Part shown: one piece after another, positions 43,773-54,520 of the stretch
Layout of the letters: each line of letters begins with the position of its first letter
Position numbering within the stretch: the stretch's first letter is position 1
NCBI GenBank assembly: GCA_018105865.1
Contig: CM030837.1
Location: 10,070,725-10,134,724, forward strand
Length of the DNA: 64,000 bases
From: Metaphire vulgaris
Lineage: Eukaryota > Annelida > Clitellata > Crassiclitellata > Megascolecidae
Direction: 5' to 3'
Made by a program: the position numbers and the translations under genes
The notes under the pieces: generated by a model
Databases searched by the model: none
What the model was told of the DNA's origin: nothing
Seen by the model: only the letters and a program-made list of their open reading frames with translations

Positions 43773-45540
43773 CTGTGATGGGAAACTAACTAAAAAAACA
43801 TTAGTTAAACTATAACTAAATTTAAACTAAAAATAAGTAGTTAAACTTTTAGTTGCAAACTAACTTTATAAAATAGTTAACTAAACTAACAAATATAGTT
43901 AAACTTTTTGCAACTAATTTTGCAACTATTTTTTTAGGTATCAAGTATGTGTTCATGAAAACAATTAAAATCATAGACGATGCTGCTGGCAGCATCAACA
44001 CGTCAGTCAATGAACCATTGAATTAATTAATCATTAATTGTCTGTTTAAGTCTTAGTTTAGACTGCAGGAACACAAGTTTGTCGAGAGTCACATCAGACA
44101 TGCGACAGCGACGCGCACACAGCACTTGAGATGCAGCGCTGAACAGCCGTTCTACTGCAGCTGAACTTGGTAATGTTGCATTGCTTTTGCGGAATGCCTC
44201 ATCCACAGCCGGGTAAGCCAGTAGACTGCTGACAGAATCCATTTTGCAAGCCAGGTAACCAGACACCTGGATGTCAACAGAATAGAAAACATGACTTTAT
44301 AGCCTATGTTTTTAATTCTATATGCTGATATACGCAATGACCTACACTTATCTAGTTATCAAACTCATAATTACTCGTTCAGTTTCACTGGCTATGTAAA
44401 AGCTATAATAAGCTACTGTTATATTATTAAGTGAACATCAAAAATTAAAATAAAACATTTATTTCACACAACATATCATGAGTTATAAATGACTAATGAC
44501 TAATGAGGATGTACTCTTTCAACAATTATTGCAATTAATTACTAAAATTTACATTTTTTGACCCAGGTCACCAAAACTTATGCAAGTTTCCAAAAAGGTC
44601 TTAGATAAATAAAAAGATGAATCTTTGGGCTATCATAATGGGTTAATTGCCTCATCAGACAGTGAAGACCTGGATTCTGCAGGTTTGTTCATAAAGGAGT
44701 AGAGATCTTCATCATCTTCAGATTCGTCCAGTGCACCTCCTGACGTCGAAACCATTGGCCCAACTACTTCTCGCTCAACTTATTGTACATATGTAAGCAA
44801 CACCTGCCTGCCTTGCATCCGTGCCTGCTCATCTTGCAGGAAAGTCAACTTAAGTATTGGGTGAAGCATTGTTGGCAATGCGGTATTCCTCACTGTTTAA
44901 TGTTACCTGGATGGAACCTGTTCTGTATCCCATTTAATAGTGTAGTGGTCAGTGGTTTCATGCTGACATCGTCACTGACCGTATCCAGCTTTCTTTTCAG
45001 CTCTATTATGGTGGGAATGAGCTGGCCAATGTAGCACTGGCTCTCTCTTTCTATGAGTTCCATTGCCACTGCCAATGGTCTCATCACATTGATGAATGCA
45101 GTCAGAAACTTCATATCTGCTAACGTCATCTCACTATGGCACAAAGCCTTCTGGCATTCCACGACCTTGACAAGTCCAACATCCACTACACGCCCCACAA
45201 CGTACTATTCACTGCACCACCTAGTGCACGTCGGTTTCAAGAATGTCTTCCCAGTAATTTCCTCAACAGTGAAAATTTTACTGACTATGTTCGAGAGTGC
45301 CTGCACCTTTGACATTGCTCGGTCATGGCTGCGCTGGTAGGCCTTATCTCCCCTCGCTGTGATAACATCTACACTTGCAACTAAATTAAGGGAATGATTG
45401 CCACACCTTTTGTTTGTAGGAAGAATGGGTACTTCATCAGAATGTCCTCACTTGTACTGGCCATAATCTGATCGATATTAATAACTGACATAGCTTCCTC
45501 ATCCCTGTCATCTGCACTTTCTTTATTCTTGGTGCAAAAA
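43773..45540 (-). mobile_element. hAT element with transposase relic, one end visible
   Basis: The left end reads CTGTGATGGGAAACTAACTA (hAT CAGTGATGGG pattern with one change), followed by many AACTAA/TTAGTT words to 43930. The minus strand then carries the transposase (44027-45540). The opposite terminus is not visible; family A LINE sequence begins at about 45545. Confidence 0.7.
44027..45500 (-). pseudogene. hAT transposase
   Basis: On minus: HSLNLVASVDVITARGDKAY (about 45340-45400), SKVQALSNIVSKIFTVEE, then frame 45198-44890 with LIERESQCYIGQLIPTIIEL and KRKLDTVSDDVSMKPL, and frame 44266-44027 with SSAAVERLFSAASQVLCARR, the hAT C-terminal dimerisation motif. The order matches hAT transposases. 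Frames change at least twice, and 44340-44890 contains non-coding AT-rich DNA that may be an intron or insertion. The N-terminal BED finger was not found. Confidence 0.8.
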
Positions 45541-45544
45541 AGAC

Positions 45545-45890
45545 AGGAATTATAGGAAATGGGGACTCAAATTTTATTGTTCTAAAGTGTCCAAGTGTGC
45601 GAAGGGAAGCTGGGATCGAGTTCCAAAGTTCAGGTCAGCGTATGAGAAGGCACGGTTGCAAATTTTCAGGGATGACTGATTCAGCGGGCGTGACAGAGTG
45701 AGAATGATATGACGAACGTGTGGGTCGAGGAGACTGAGGGGTTAATAGTGATCTAAGGTAGACAGGATTTGATGACTGAAGTGAGCTATGTGTAAGTGTT
45801 TTTATCTTATATTGGATACGTTCTGTTATTTTAAGCCAATGTAATGATTTTAAAAAGACTGAATGCCTTGGAGAAATTGGACGCATTGTC
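45545..45890 (-). pseudogene. L2-type LINE family A fragment, minus strand
   Basis: Minus frame 45886-45635: LKSLHWLKITERIQYKIKTL, SNPVYLRSLLTPQSPRPTRS. The remaining 3' coding part continues to 45545 in another frame (CNRAFSYADLNFGTRSQLPF). Close to the copy at 444-743. Confidence 0.85.
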
Positions 45891-45895
45891 AGTGA

Positions 45896-45972
45896 TAGAA
45901 AGAACTACCTGGAAATGCCTGATTAATGATGTCACCTTATCTTCAACTACTGAAGGAAAGAGGAAATGATGC

Positions 45973-46037
<65 letters not shown>
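45896..46037 (+). mobile_element. RTE1 LINE 3' end with (TGC)n(TGA)n tail
   Basis: AGAAAGAACTACCTGGAAAT, then GCCTGATTAATGATGTCACC, and GAAGGAAAGAGGAAATGATG repeat 9812-9884 with few changes; the microsatellite 45967-46037 is its tail. Confidence 0.85.
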
Positions 46038-46038
<1 letters not shown>

Positions 46039-46759
46039 CTGGAAGTAATGTTGCTTTGCAGATTCTAGCTCTCTCGGTATTTCCAGCATTTTAGGAAAGA
46101 TTTTTTGCAATAATATTAAATTATGACAGCGAAGAAACTGAGGATTCTTTTATCACAGCGACAACTTTCTTAATATGATTTGAGTTTTTTATGCTGTAAT
46201 TGCATTGTTTTCTGATGTTCCTGAAATCCTAAAATGTAATTTGTTAAATACATGGGAAAGAAAACGAACATTGCCAACAGATCTCGTCATAAAGTCGGAT
46301 CTTAAACTTCTTGTCACCAACTTGAATTGACTGAAACGTTTCAAAACTTTCCTTGTGAAAGCCAACCAACGTTCGTATGAAAGGCTTACTGAGAGGCTTG
46401 ACGGTTAGGAAGCAAGTAGGTCTGAATGAATGCCTTGTCTGGGCACGAGACTTATCGGCTATCCTGGTAGAAGGTGAAAGCAAAGGCAGAATGCACAAGT
46501 TCCCTCGACTCCCTGTGTGTCCGAAGTCCGAACACAGCCATACTACAGACAAAACCCCTGCAGTGCCTCTAAGGGCCACACAGCAACTGGGCGCTTTGCC
46601 TTATAAGAAAATTCAAGAGCCAAAATCTAACCAGGCACACGACAACAGCCGCAGGGCTTATGCGCACATGGCTCAGCGTAGTCTTAATGAGGAAGTCACC
46701 ATCTCTTTCTCCCTCCCAACACAAGAGGACGAAAATCGAAATTTCAAGAATCATCACCT
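46038..46759. other. no firm gene
   Basis: The plus frame 46377-46859 (160 codons) has ordinary composition but only its last 20 residues are recognisable, and these belong to the LINE at 46760. The rest is not recognised. Confidence 0.35.
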
Positions 46760-47495
46760 CTCGGTGACGCTCAGCCCCCGCTGGCTATGCGTTGATCTGT
46801 CTTGTGGTGTCCCACAAGGATCGATTTTACCTCTGTTATTCACTCTCTATAGTCTATAGCTGTATACACTCCCCTTAGGTTCACTCTTTGACGAACATCA
46901 AGTGGCTTATCTTTACGCTAATGATACTCAAAATCTCATCTCTTTTTATCAATCTTCTTCAAACTCATCTATATATTACTGTATCCACTGCTTTCACTCA
47001 TAGGACATTGCTTCATTCTTGATTCATTCAGTCATGGATAGATTCAAATAAGCTTCTTTTAAATCCAATTCTTTATATTAGGTATCCCAGCTCAATCGAC
47101 CAAATTTGAATATCTGAAATCTGCAGTACTAGGATATTCCAATGCTGTCCTTAGAAGTACTTCTGCTCGCAACCTTGGTGTGACATTTCACTCTCTCTCT
47201 TTCACTAGTTACATAAATTTAGCCTGCAAAAATCTAATTTATAATATTTGGGACATCTATCACAATCAGACATCTCCTCCCAAATCCTGTTATTCAGTTA
47301 GCCAATGCATTGATATCTAGTTGCCTAGATTATTGCAATTCCCTACTTTCTTCGGATATTGACTATTGTCTGGCTGATCTTTCACATTTCCCATAGCTAT
47401 TTTAAGAGAGGCTGAGCACCTAAGAATAAGTAGCTACTGTTTTGCTACTTTCCAAAGCGCTATATAAATATACGAGATTTTACTTTACTTACTTA
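46760..47495 (+). pseudogene. L2-type LINE family A-like, degraded with internal deletion
   Basis: DLSCGVPQGSILPLLFTLYS (PQG block with one lost residue), then out-of-frame traces of YADDTQ (TTTACGCTAATGATACTC), ARNLGVTFHSLSF and CLDYCNSLLSSD. At about 47357 the coding part jumps straight to the 3' tail (GACTATTGTCTGGCTGATC), skipping about 500 bp that are present in other copies. Ends TATACGAGATTTTACTTTAC. Confidence 0.75.
47338..47453 (+). repeat. direct repeat of 48011-48124, first copy
   Basis: AATTCCCTACTTTCTTCGGA and the following tail are shared with 48011, including the same internal-deletion joint. Confidence 0.85.
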
Positions 47496-48010
47496 GAATA
47501 TATCATATCAAGATATTTGACTAACTTACTTACAATGATTTGAGGAAACAGTGAACCCGCGTCGCAGACTGGAGGTATTGGTTATGGTTATTTTTTGCCA
47601 CCTACACTGGTGTCCGGTATTTTGGAGACAGGGACCTGACAACCCTAGATAGCGACGAGCTGTCACTGTTTAAAAAAATGGCCAGGACTTTGATGGATTT
47701 GTGGGCGGTTGTGTTATAAATCGTCCTCCACCTTGTTTACCAGTCAATATTCATTAGCACTTGCCTTAAATATTCGGTTCAATCTTTTTCTCACGGTGTT
47801 ATCATTCCAGAGCCTTGGCAGCAGATTTACGGCCAGTTTAATGACGTTAACCCCTTAACTGGGGATCCCGGATATATCCGTCCATTTTACATTGAGTTAC
47901 AGTTAAATACACGGTTAAGGGGTTAAAGGTGTCGCCTGACAACCCACGTTGACGAGTATTATTTCATGGTCTGATACTTAATTGGCGGATCCTATTATGG
48001 CAGAAAGACT
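47496..48010. other. no gene; contains a 72-bp piggyBac-type MITE
   Basis: Apart from the element at 47851-47922, no motif or frame was noted. Confidence 0.4.
47851..47922. mobile_element. 72-bp MITE with TTAA duplication
   Basis: CCCCTTAAC and GTTAAGGGG ends flanked by TTAA on both sides (47847-47850, 47923-47926), the piggyBac target. The inside has GGATCCCGGATATATCC. Very short for a transposable unit. Confidence 0.6.
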
Positions 48011-48124
48011 TAATTCCCTACTTTCTTCGGATAGTGACTATTGTCTGGCTGATCTTTCACATTTCCCATAGCTATTTTAAGACAGGCTCAGCACCTAAGA
48101 ATAAGTAGCTACCGTTGTGCTGCT
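48011..48124 (+). repeat. direct repeat of 47338-47453, second copy
   Basis: Near-identical, including the deletion joint, and cut off after GCTGCTTTCC. Confidence 0.85.
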
Positions 48125-48208
48125 TTCCGTCAGCATCTGGAAGATCGAGAAGTCTAGTGATTGCCAGAGACTTTTCTCACAGTTAATCTATTCGTTACAG
48201 CCACTTTA

Positions 48209-48209
<1 letters not shown>

Positions 48210-48267
<58 letters not shown>

Positions 48268-48270
48268 TAC

Positions 48271-48302
<32 letters not shown>
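48210..48302 (-). repeat. (ATT)n microsatellite, LINE tail
   Basis: About 30 ATT units with one ACTTTT interruption. On minus it is the (AAT)n tail of the following family B LINE. Confidence 0.95.
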
Positions 48303-48303
<1 letters not shown>

Positions 48304-49555
48304 AACGTACTGATTAATGTGGTAACTCGTCCTAAAAGAACTGCGTGAACACATACAAAAACACAAGAAATCACAAGTAGCTCCTGCGAAAAAGCCAGGT
48401 TTTAAGCATCTCTTTGAAGGTGTTGAGAGAAGGAGAGAGCTGCACAAATGGAGGCAGACAGTTCCACGCTCTCGACGCGGCCACAGGGAACGCACGATCA
48501 CCGACAGTTCGAAGGCGCATCCTAGGAACGACCAGTGAGGTGGAACGGGCGGATCTCAAGCGTTGCCGACCTTCCAAGTTAGCTACTCGTACCAGTTCAG
48601 TCGCCAGGTATGCAGGGCCGACACCATTCAGGCATCGGTAGGCTAGTAACGCGAGCTTTAAGTGGATTCTTTCTGGCGCTGATAGCCAGTGCAAATCACG
48701 AAGCGATGGAGTTACGTGTTCACCTGGTGGAATATGGCAGATCATACGAGCAGCAGCGTTAAGAACGGACCGAAGACGATTGAGAAGGTATTTCCGTATT
48801 CCGGCGAGAGTAGCATTGCCATAATCTAATTTGGTCAACACCAGAGTGGAGACCAGTGTTTTGAGTGCAGTGGCTGACACTGAGCGACGAATACTTCTAA
48901 TCAGCCTGAGGGCATTGAAGCATCCAGCCACAGTCTTCGAAACGTGTGTCTTCATTGATACGGTGCTATCCAGGAATATCCCGAGGTTTCGTACCGACGA
49001 CACCGGATGCACATCAATTCCATCGATACGTATGCAGGTAGACGGTATCAAATGTTTCTGTCTTTCAGCAGCCAAACCAAAGGACCTCGGTCTTAGCAGC
49101 ATTGAGCTGTAACCGATGCGACTTCAGCCACTTGGACAACTCTGTCAAGCACAGCGTGATTCTCTGCTGGAGCAGTTCGGTTGTCGCAGGGGAACAGCTC
49201 CCGTATACCTGTGTATCATCTGCATAGAGATGAGCATACAATCCAAACCGCTGAACGATGCTCACTATGTCAGCAATGTAGAGCACGAAAAGAATAGGTC
49301 CCAGGACGGACCCCTGTGGAACCCCGCGCAATACCTGGTTCAGCGGCGTAGCAGAGTTGGCGCAGCGTACGTGCTGCGTGCGATTCGATAGGTAGGAAGC
49401 GAACCACTGGAGCACTGAGCCGCCCACTCCGAACGAAGCTTCCATCTTACGCAGCAGCGTGCCATGGTCCACTGTGTCAAAGGCGGCAGTAAGATCTAGC
49501 AGCACGATGACTGCTACATCCCCCCTGTCGAGCATACTTTCTATATCTTCTGTAG
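48303..49555 (-). pseudogene. CR1-type LINE (family B), minus strand
   Basis: Frames 49535-49065 and 49102-48371. Blocks: VIVLLDLTAAFDTVDHGTLL (catalytic D), GVPQGSVLGPILFVLYIADI, YADDTQVYGS (DD), SHRLQLNAAKTEVLWFG, then after a shift near 49090 RNLGIFLDSTVSMKTHVSKT, TKLDYGNATLAGIRKYLLNR, EHVTPSLRDLHWLSAPERIH, AWNCLPPFVQLS and MLKTWLFRRSYL. 3' end GTTACCACATTAATCAGTAC, also found at 56733-56757. Only one frameshift, so relatively young. Confidence 0.85.
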
Positions 49556-49599
49556 CTCAGATAGAGGGAGGTTGATAAAAGGGCGTGGAAGACTTCTAT

Positions 49600-50040
49600 T
49601 CTTCCTAGGGATGAGATTGACTGTTGGTTGAAGATGACTGATCGGTTAGTGCTGGGCATTCCAGGCTGAAAGAGTTGTCTATCTTTCTAACGAATGAAAA
49701 TATGGTCTATCTCGTCAATACGACTTCATCCATAGAGTACCATGTAAAGCGATGAATGTTGAGTCGCCGAAACCAGGAAACAGAAAGAGTGACGATTAAG
49801 AATGAAGATATTCTTCATCGGTAACCAATATCTGAACACATAGACAGTGTTTTCATTTGAGTCACCAGAGTCAAATAGACTAACCACATCAATATTATTA
49901 GCAGCAGGCCATTAAGATCGCCAGACATCACAGGGATATCGTGAGGAATCAGCAGAAAGTTGATTATAGAAAATGTCAATACGCTGATCTACATTATTTT
50001 TGTTGACCTGAAGATAACATTTTGGTATGCAGAATCAAAA
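49600..50040 (-). pseudogene. APE-type endonuclease fragment of an RTE-like LINE
   Basis: Minus strand: IPVMSGDLNGLL (GDxN catalytic motif, about 49900-49935), RRLNIHRFTWYSMDEVVLTR (SW/TW-YS block) and FSLECPA near 49665. This is the only clear endonuclease half of a LINE besides 61500-61690. It is not continuous with the family B LINE before it. Confidence 0.65.
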
Positions 50041-50097
50041 AATCGCACCCTGTTCCTCCAGTCACGTCTAGCCTTTCAGCAAAACGCTGTTTACTGA

Positions 50098-50612
50098 TGA
50101 ATTACACTGGTCTACATTTTTAAAAATTCTGCTCACCTAGCATTTCAAAAATGTCTGCTCACCTAAGCATTTTTGATGATTTGACCCAAATGAAAGGTGC
50201 TGATTCAGATATGAAGTCAAAAATTATGCAATACGTCAATTTTGTCGCAAATAAAGAATGCTTTATTGAAGGTGTTACAGTCAAATATCAGAGGAAATAG
50301 GAAATTCTGAAGAACCGATAACACCTGATATACTTTATTCAAGCAAAAACGAGTCCGTCGTCGAAAAGATGACGGACTCGTTTTAGCTTTGCTGAGTATG
50401 CCAAAAGATAAGGATGTGCAAAAAGATATGCTGAATATGCAGTGGGTATAACTATTTCATAGTACAACAGCACGATAGGCAGTTTCAACTTCAGACGTCA
50501 GCATTTTATGGCTATCGGCCTAAATAAGCTGCGTGAAACCGTCGGCAGCATTCAGTAGTTCATGAGCCTTGCAAGTCGCAGCAAATTTAACTCTTTTAAA
50601 TAGTTTTCTTTG
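50098..50612 (-). repeat. unnamed dispersed repeat (family X), copy 2
   Basis: Reverse complement of parts of 36940-37935, and of 63185-63330 for its 50100-50285 portion (GATTTGACCCAAATGAAAGG, TTTTGTCGCAAATAAAG). It contains the 50341-50389 foldback. Confidence 0.7.
50341..50389. repeat. 19-bp hairpin, 11-nt loop
   Basis: AAGCAAAAACGAGTCCGTC and GACGGACTCGTTTTAGCTT pair with one mismatch. Confidence 0.9.
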
Positions 50613-51866
50613 AAATATGACAACCAGCTCACTATGACAAAGTACCTGTACTTATCTGCAATACTTGTACGAGTTACTGGTCTCTGTCTCCTTGATCTTT
50701 CTGCTGCCTTTGATACTATAGATCACAAAATCCTACTGAAACGCCTTTCCCTCTGGTTTGGAATATCTTCTGTAGCTCACCGCTGGTTCCAATCCTATCT
50801 CCAATCTAGATCTTTTCAAGTTTCATGCCAGAATCAAACTTCATCACCTTCCGATCTATACTATGGAGTACCACAAGGATCTGTCCTTGGACCGGTTTTG
50901 TTCAGTCTCTACACTACCCCACTATCACCCTTAATCAACTCTCTCAAATTGAATCATCAACTTTATGCAGATGACACTCAATTATTTCTTTCGTTTACTC
51001 CATCTTCCTTTAAGGCATCAATCTCTGAACTAGAATCAGCATTTTTGTCAATCTCATCGTGGATGTCAGCTAATCTCCTTGCCCTCAATCCCTCCAAAAC
51101 AGAATTTCTCTTATTTGGACTGCCACGACAACTGAAAAAAATTGAAAATCCCACACTGATTTTAGCCCCAGATACAATAATAACCCCTGTTCCAACTGCA
51201 AAAAATCTTGGATTTACTTTTGACTCCTCCCTAAATTTTGAAGCTCACATATCTCAACTATCAAAAACCTGTTATGCTCACATTCGTGATCTACGTCGCA
51301 TTCGTCCCTACCTTGATATTAAAACTGCTTCCACTATTGCCACTTCAATAGTTCACTCTAAGTTAGACTACTGCAACTCACTGTTTCACAATCTTCCAAA
51401 GGCTTCCATATGTAAACTCCAATCGATTCAAAATGCCTTAGCTCGTGCAGTAACTAAATCGCCTAAATTTTGCCACATTACACCATTACTCAAATCTCTC
51501 CACTGGCTCAAAATAACAGAACGCATTGAATATAAAATAATATCGATGACTTATAACTCACTTCATACATCAAAACCAGTCTACCTAAGAAATCTGATAA
51601 TTCCACAACAACCTCATTCTACTAGATCTTCTTCTCATGTAACTCTCCTTCGACCTCTGAATCAATCATCTCTCAAAATTTGCAATCGTGCTTTTTCATA
51701 TGCGGCACCTGAGCTTTGGAACTCAATTCCAATATCCCTTCGCTGTCTACATCAAAGCCAAATAACAAACTCTGAGTCACAATTTTCTCCCCTTCTTGCA
51801 ACATCTCCTCATGTTTTTCTTTCTAAACTAAAATCATTTCTCTTTATAAAATCATTTCCTCCATAG
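50610..51866 (+). CDS. reverse transcriptase of L2-type LINE family A, longest open copy
   Basis: A 418-codon frame without stops. Residues 1-21 are non-LINE sequence fused at the truncation point (about 50675); the element begins near residue 22. Residues 26-39 CLLDLSAAFDTIDH contain the first catalytic Asp; 86-98 GVPQGSVLGPVLF; 119-122 YADD, the catalytic pair; then NPSKTEFLLFGLPRQLKK, SKLDYCNSLFHNLPKAS, LKSLHWLKITERIEYK, AFSYAAPELWNSIPISL and a C-terminal KLKSFLFIKSFPP. Family members are about twice this long with an N-terminal endonuclease, missing here. The first ATG is not a true start. The youngest family A copy in the window. Confidence 0.85.
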   Translation: MKYDNQLTMTKYLYLSAILVRVTGLCLLDLSAAFDTIDHKILLKRLSLWFGISSVAHRWFQSYLQSRSFQVSCQNQTSSPSDLYYGVPQGSVLGPVLFSLYTTPLSPLINSLKLNHQLYADDTQLFLSFTPSSFKASISELESAFLSISSWMSANLLALNPSKTEFLLFGLPRQLKKIENPTLILAPDTIITPVPTAKNLGFTFDSSLNFEAHISQLSKTCYAHIRDLRRIRPYLDIKTASTIATSIVHSKLDYCNSLFHNLPKASICKLQSIQNALARAVTKSPKFCHITPLLKSLHWLKITERIEYKIISMTYNSLHTSKPVYLRNLIIPQQPHSTRSSSHVTLLRPLNQSSLKICNRAFSYAAPELWNSIPISLRCLHQSQITNSESQFSPLLATSPHVFLSKLKSFLFIKSFPP

Positions 51867-52035
51867 CTATAGCATCCTGCCCACTTGCCCTTTTGATTAA
51901 ATGACCCGGCATGAATGACCCACCTTTGGCTATAGCTACTTCATTTGAGATTGAGCGCGTAGGAATAAGGAGCTACTTCGGTGCATCTTTTGAAAGCGCT
52001 TTAGAAATTAACGAGATTTTACTTACTTACTTGTA
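50660..52035 (+). mobile_element. L2-type LINE family A, 5'-truncated
   Basis: Holds the open frame above plus a 170-bp 3' untranslated part (TCCTCCATAGCTATAGCATC, GGAATAAGGAGCTACTTC, AATTAACGAGATTTTACTTA) ending in (ACTT)n. Confidence 0.85.
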
Positions 52036-52084
52036 CGTTTCCGACGACGATTAATTTTGTCAGTCAAATTAATCAACAGAGACC

Positions 52085-52277
52085 GATGACGAAGATTTCG
52101 TGGTCCCAGAAGTTAATGCTGGAATGCGGCAACCATTCAACCAAGCTGAATTGAATTACCTTGTACGAGATCTTGATCTGCCGAAATCGTTAAGCTGACT
52201 GACTGAAGTCATGGTTGAAGAAAAAGAACCTGCGGCCGGTAGGTTCTTTTTCTTCAACCTGTACTTCAGTCAGTCAG
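52085..52277 (+). pseudogene. fragment of an unidentified conserved-looking protein, broken by a palindrome
   Basis: Frame DDEDFVVPEVNAGMRQPFNQ, AELNYLVRDLDLPKS (52090-52185), then a 1-base shift and LKSWLKKKNLRPVG (52210-52240). I recall a similar N...AELNDLVRDLxLxKxxAELLxSRLxxxNLL pattern in uncharacterised arthropod and cnidarian proteins; not verified. The second half lies in the left arm of an inverted repeat and the following SQPEITFIYRDRE could be its continuation. It is not LINE sequence. It may be a host gene fragment or transposon-captured. Confidence 0.4.
52195..52277. repeat. 37-bp inverted repeat with 9-nt loop
   Basis: CTGACTGACTGAAGT...AAGAACCT pairs with AGGTTCTTTTTC...CAGTCAGTCAG, three mismatches clustered in the middle. 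Confidence 0.9.
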
Positions 52278-53300
52278 CCAGAAATCACTTTTATATATCG
52301 TGATAGAGAAAACAACATAAAGAACAACAAAGCTGAAGGAATTGACACTATACCTGCAGAAATGCTCAAGAATCTGCGTGAAGAGACAACAAGAGAATTA
52401 GTGAGGCTGTGTCAAGAAATATATAATAATAATAATAATATAACAAGGTTTAAAGTGGTTCAGTAGGGACTGCCCTGTGTGAGAACCACTGTCTGGCTAT
52501 AGCTCGGAGTCTGGCTATATATATCGGACCGGAAAGTGGACAACAAGACTTCCTTAAAACAGTAATGGTTCCAATAGAAACGAAACAGAATGCAACTGAA
52601 TGTGGAGACTTTAGAACAATAAGCCTGCTTTGTCATACCTCGAAGATAGTTGTTGAAGATCCTTACAAAACGACTAGAAGCAAAGGCAAAAGCAGTGAAG
52701 AGGATCAGTGAAGAACAGTGTGGATTCAGGAAAGTAAACTTGTACCAGCGATGCAATAGGAATTCTTAGGGCGTTTGGAGAAAGAAGCATGAAAAGGGCA
52801 TTGAAATCTACGTCTGTTTTGTGGAATATGGAAAGGATCCAGTGGATCAGACAAAACTGATGAGGCCACTCGGAAGAACGGGAATATACTACAGAGATAG
52901 AAAACTCAACGGAAACCTGTACATTAATCAATCAATATCTAACCGTGTGAATGGAAAAGACTCTGAACCAGGAACTCTGGGAAGGGGGGGTGATACAGGG
53001 ATGCCCTCTCTCACCATTGCTGCTCAATATCTACACAGGATAACTCATAAGAGAAGCTTGTGAGAACACAGAAGATGGTGTGTGAAAAAGGATGAGGACA
53101 CAAGATTTGTTGATGACAAGGCAATTATGGCAAACAGCAACCATGTATTGCAGACGTTGATGGTCTCGCGTAACACAACATCAAAGGATTGCGGAATTTA
53201 AATCTATTTATAGAACAGCGGTTTCCAAACTGTGGTCCGCGGACCGGAGGGGGCCGCGGAGGATATGGGGGGGTCCGCGAGAGCCTCCCTAAATATTTAG

Positions 53301-54481
53301 CAGTGTGATTCCCGTTAACTGAAACTGAAACTGAAATATCCGTTAACTGATAAATAATAAATCCGTTAACGGGAACTGGAACTGGAAAATACGCAAAACT
53401 GCAACTAAAACTGAAACTGGAAAATAAGCAACTGAAACTGAAAAATCGAGTCATATCAGTATCGTTTCAGTTTCAGTCATCTGAATATGGTAGGCGAACA
53501 TCAGTGCAGTTGTGTGCCTGACAGGCTGGCTATTGATCTATTGTCCACACGTAGGTCAGTACTCAATAGTCCAGTTGTTTACTGCTCGCTCGACCGATTG
53601 CCGGCCTGGGCAACAGGACGTCACGTCCCCGCAGTGACAGTAGTTATTTGGCCCCTTATTTGACGGTATTCGTCTACCAAGCCTGTAAGGCCTGCACGGA
53701 GTACACGCTGCTTTGCTGATTGACCTACTTTAGCAGAGATCGGGACTCGATGCAAGTTCCAACTTTATTGTATTGTTTTGTTTGTCGCTGGTGACGGTCT
53801 AGTTTCCTGCGCATTGACGTGACAGTTGTATAGGCCAACTAACCAAATATTATAGTAACATTTGAACAATGAGCTTTAAGGTAACCAGTGGCCGTCAAAA
53901 AGAGAGTGTGATTTGGGAATATTTTCAGTATGATAAGATTGCCGACAAAAGTAAATGTCTTGTTACTGTCTAACAACTCGCCCTGTGGAAAGTTAATTGC
54001 GGGCAGCAATTCAACAAATGTTAAAAGTCATCTAGAGAGTTGTCACAATGCTGCATTTGCTGAGTATCGCGAGAAAGAAGCCAAAAGAAAATTAATGATT
54101 AATGTAAGCAATTTATTTACTTAAGTTATGTATGTAACTGGTATGATGCTCTGTTAGAAATTAACTCATTCACAAATAACTTTGTTTCTACTAACTTTAA
54201 ACTTCACATGTGTAATGTAGAGACTTTCAGGCTGTGTGCCCTTATAACCAGTTGAATAAAAATGAATATGAAATGTCAAATAAACGCTGTGCTGTAATGC
54301 TATTGTTGCTACAGTATTTAAATGTAGGGCTTTCATCCTATGTCTGCGTTTTTATTAGAACGACTAAAAACTGGAACTTAAAAATATACAAAACTGAAAC
54401 TGAAACGGAAACTGAAAAATAGTTTTGCAAAACGGAACTGAAACTGGAACTGAAATATAATGAGCAACTGGAATCACACTG
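53301..54481. mobile_element. inner hAT element with GAAACT-rich ends and perfect duplication
   Basis: Ends CAGTGTGATTCC and GGAATCACACTG. ATATTTAG repeated exactly at 53293-53300 and 54482-54489. Subterminal arrays of CTGAAACT words (53320-53470, 54380-54470). Contains a BED-finger exon relic. Confidence 0.9.
53870..54124 (+). pseudogene. hAT transposase N-terminus (BED zinc finger)
   Basis: MSFKVTSGRQKESVIWEYFQ (53870-53930) followed, after a frame change, by CGKLIAGSNSTNVKSHLESC (53978-54040) and HNAAFAEYREKEAK. The W..YF start and C...HLxxxH layout are those of BED fingers in hAT transposases; the first C-x2-C pair is damaged. The frame then ends at TAA 54123. The catalytic domain is deleted. 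Confidence 0.7.
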
Positions 54482-54496
54482 ATATTTAGGGCTAGG

Positions 54497-54520
54497 GTTA
54501 GGGTTAGGCCTAACCCTAAC
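54497..54520. repeat. head-to-head telomere-like palindrome
   Basis: GTTAGGGTTAGG/CCTAACCCTAAC, a perfect 24-bp palindrome of TTAGGG units, inside the outer hAT. Confidence 0.85.

Noticed and set aside
46377..46859. 160-codon plus-strand open frame as host gene
   Set aside because: The end overlaps LINE RT (CGVPQGS); the rest has no recognisable feature.
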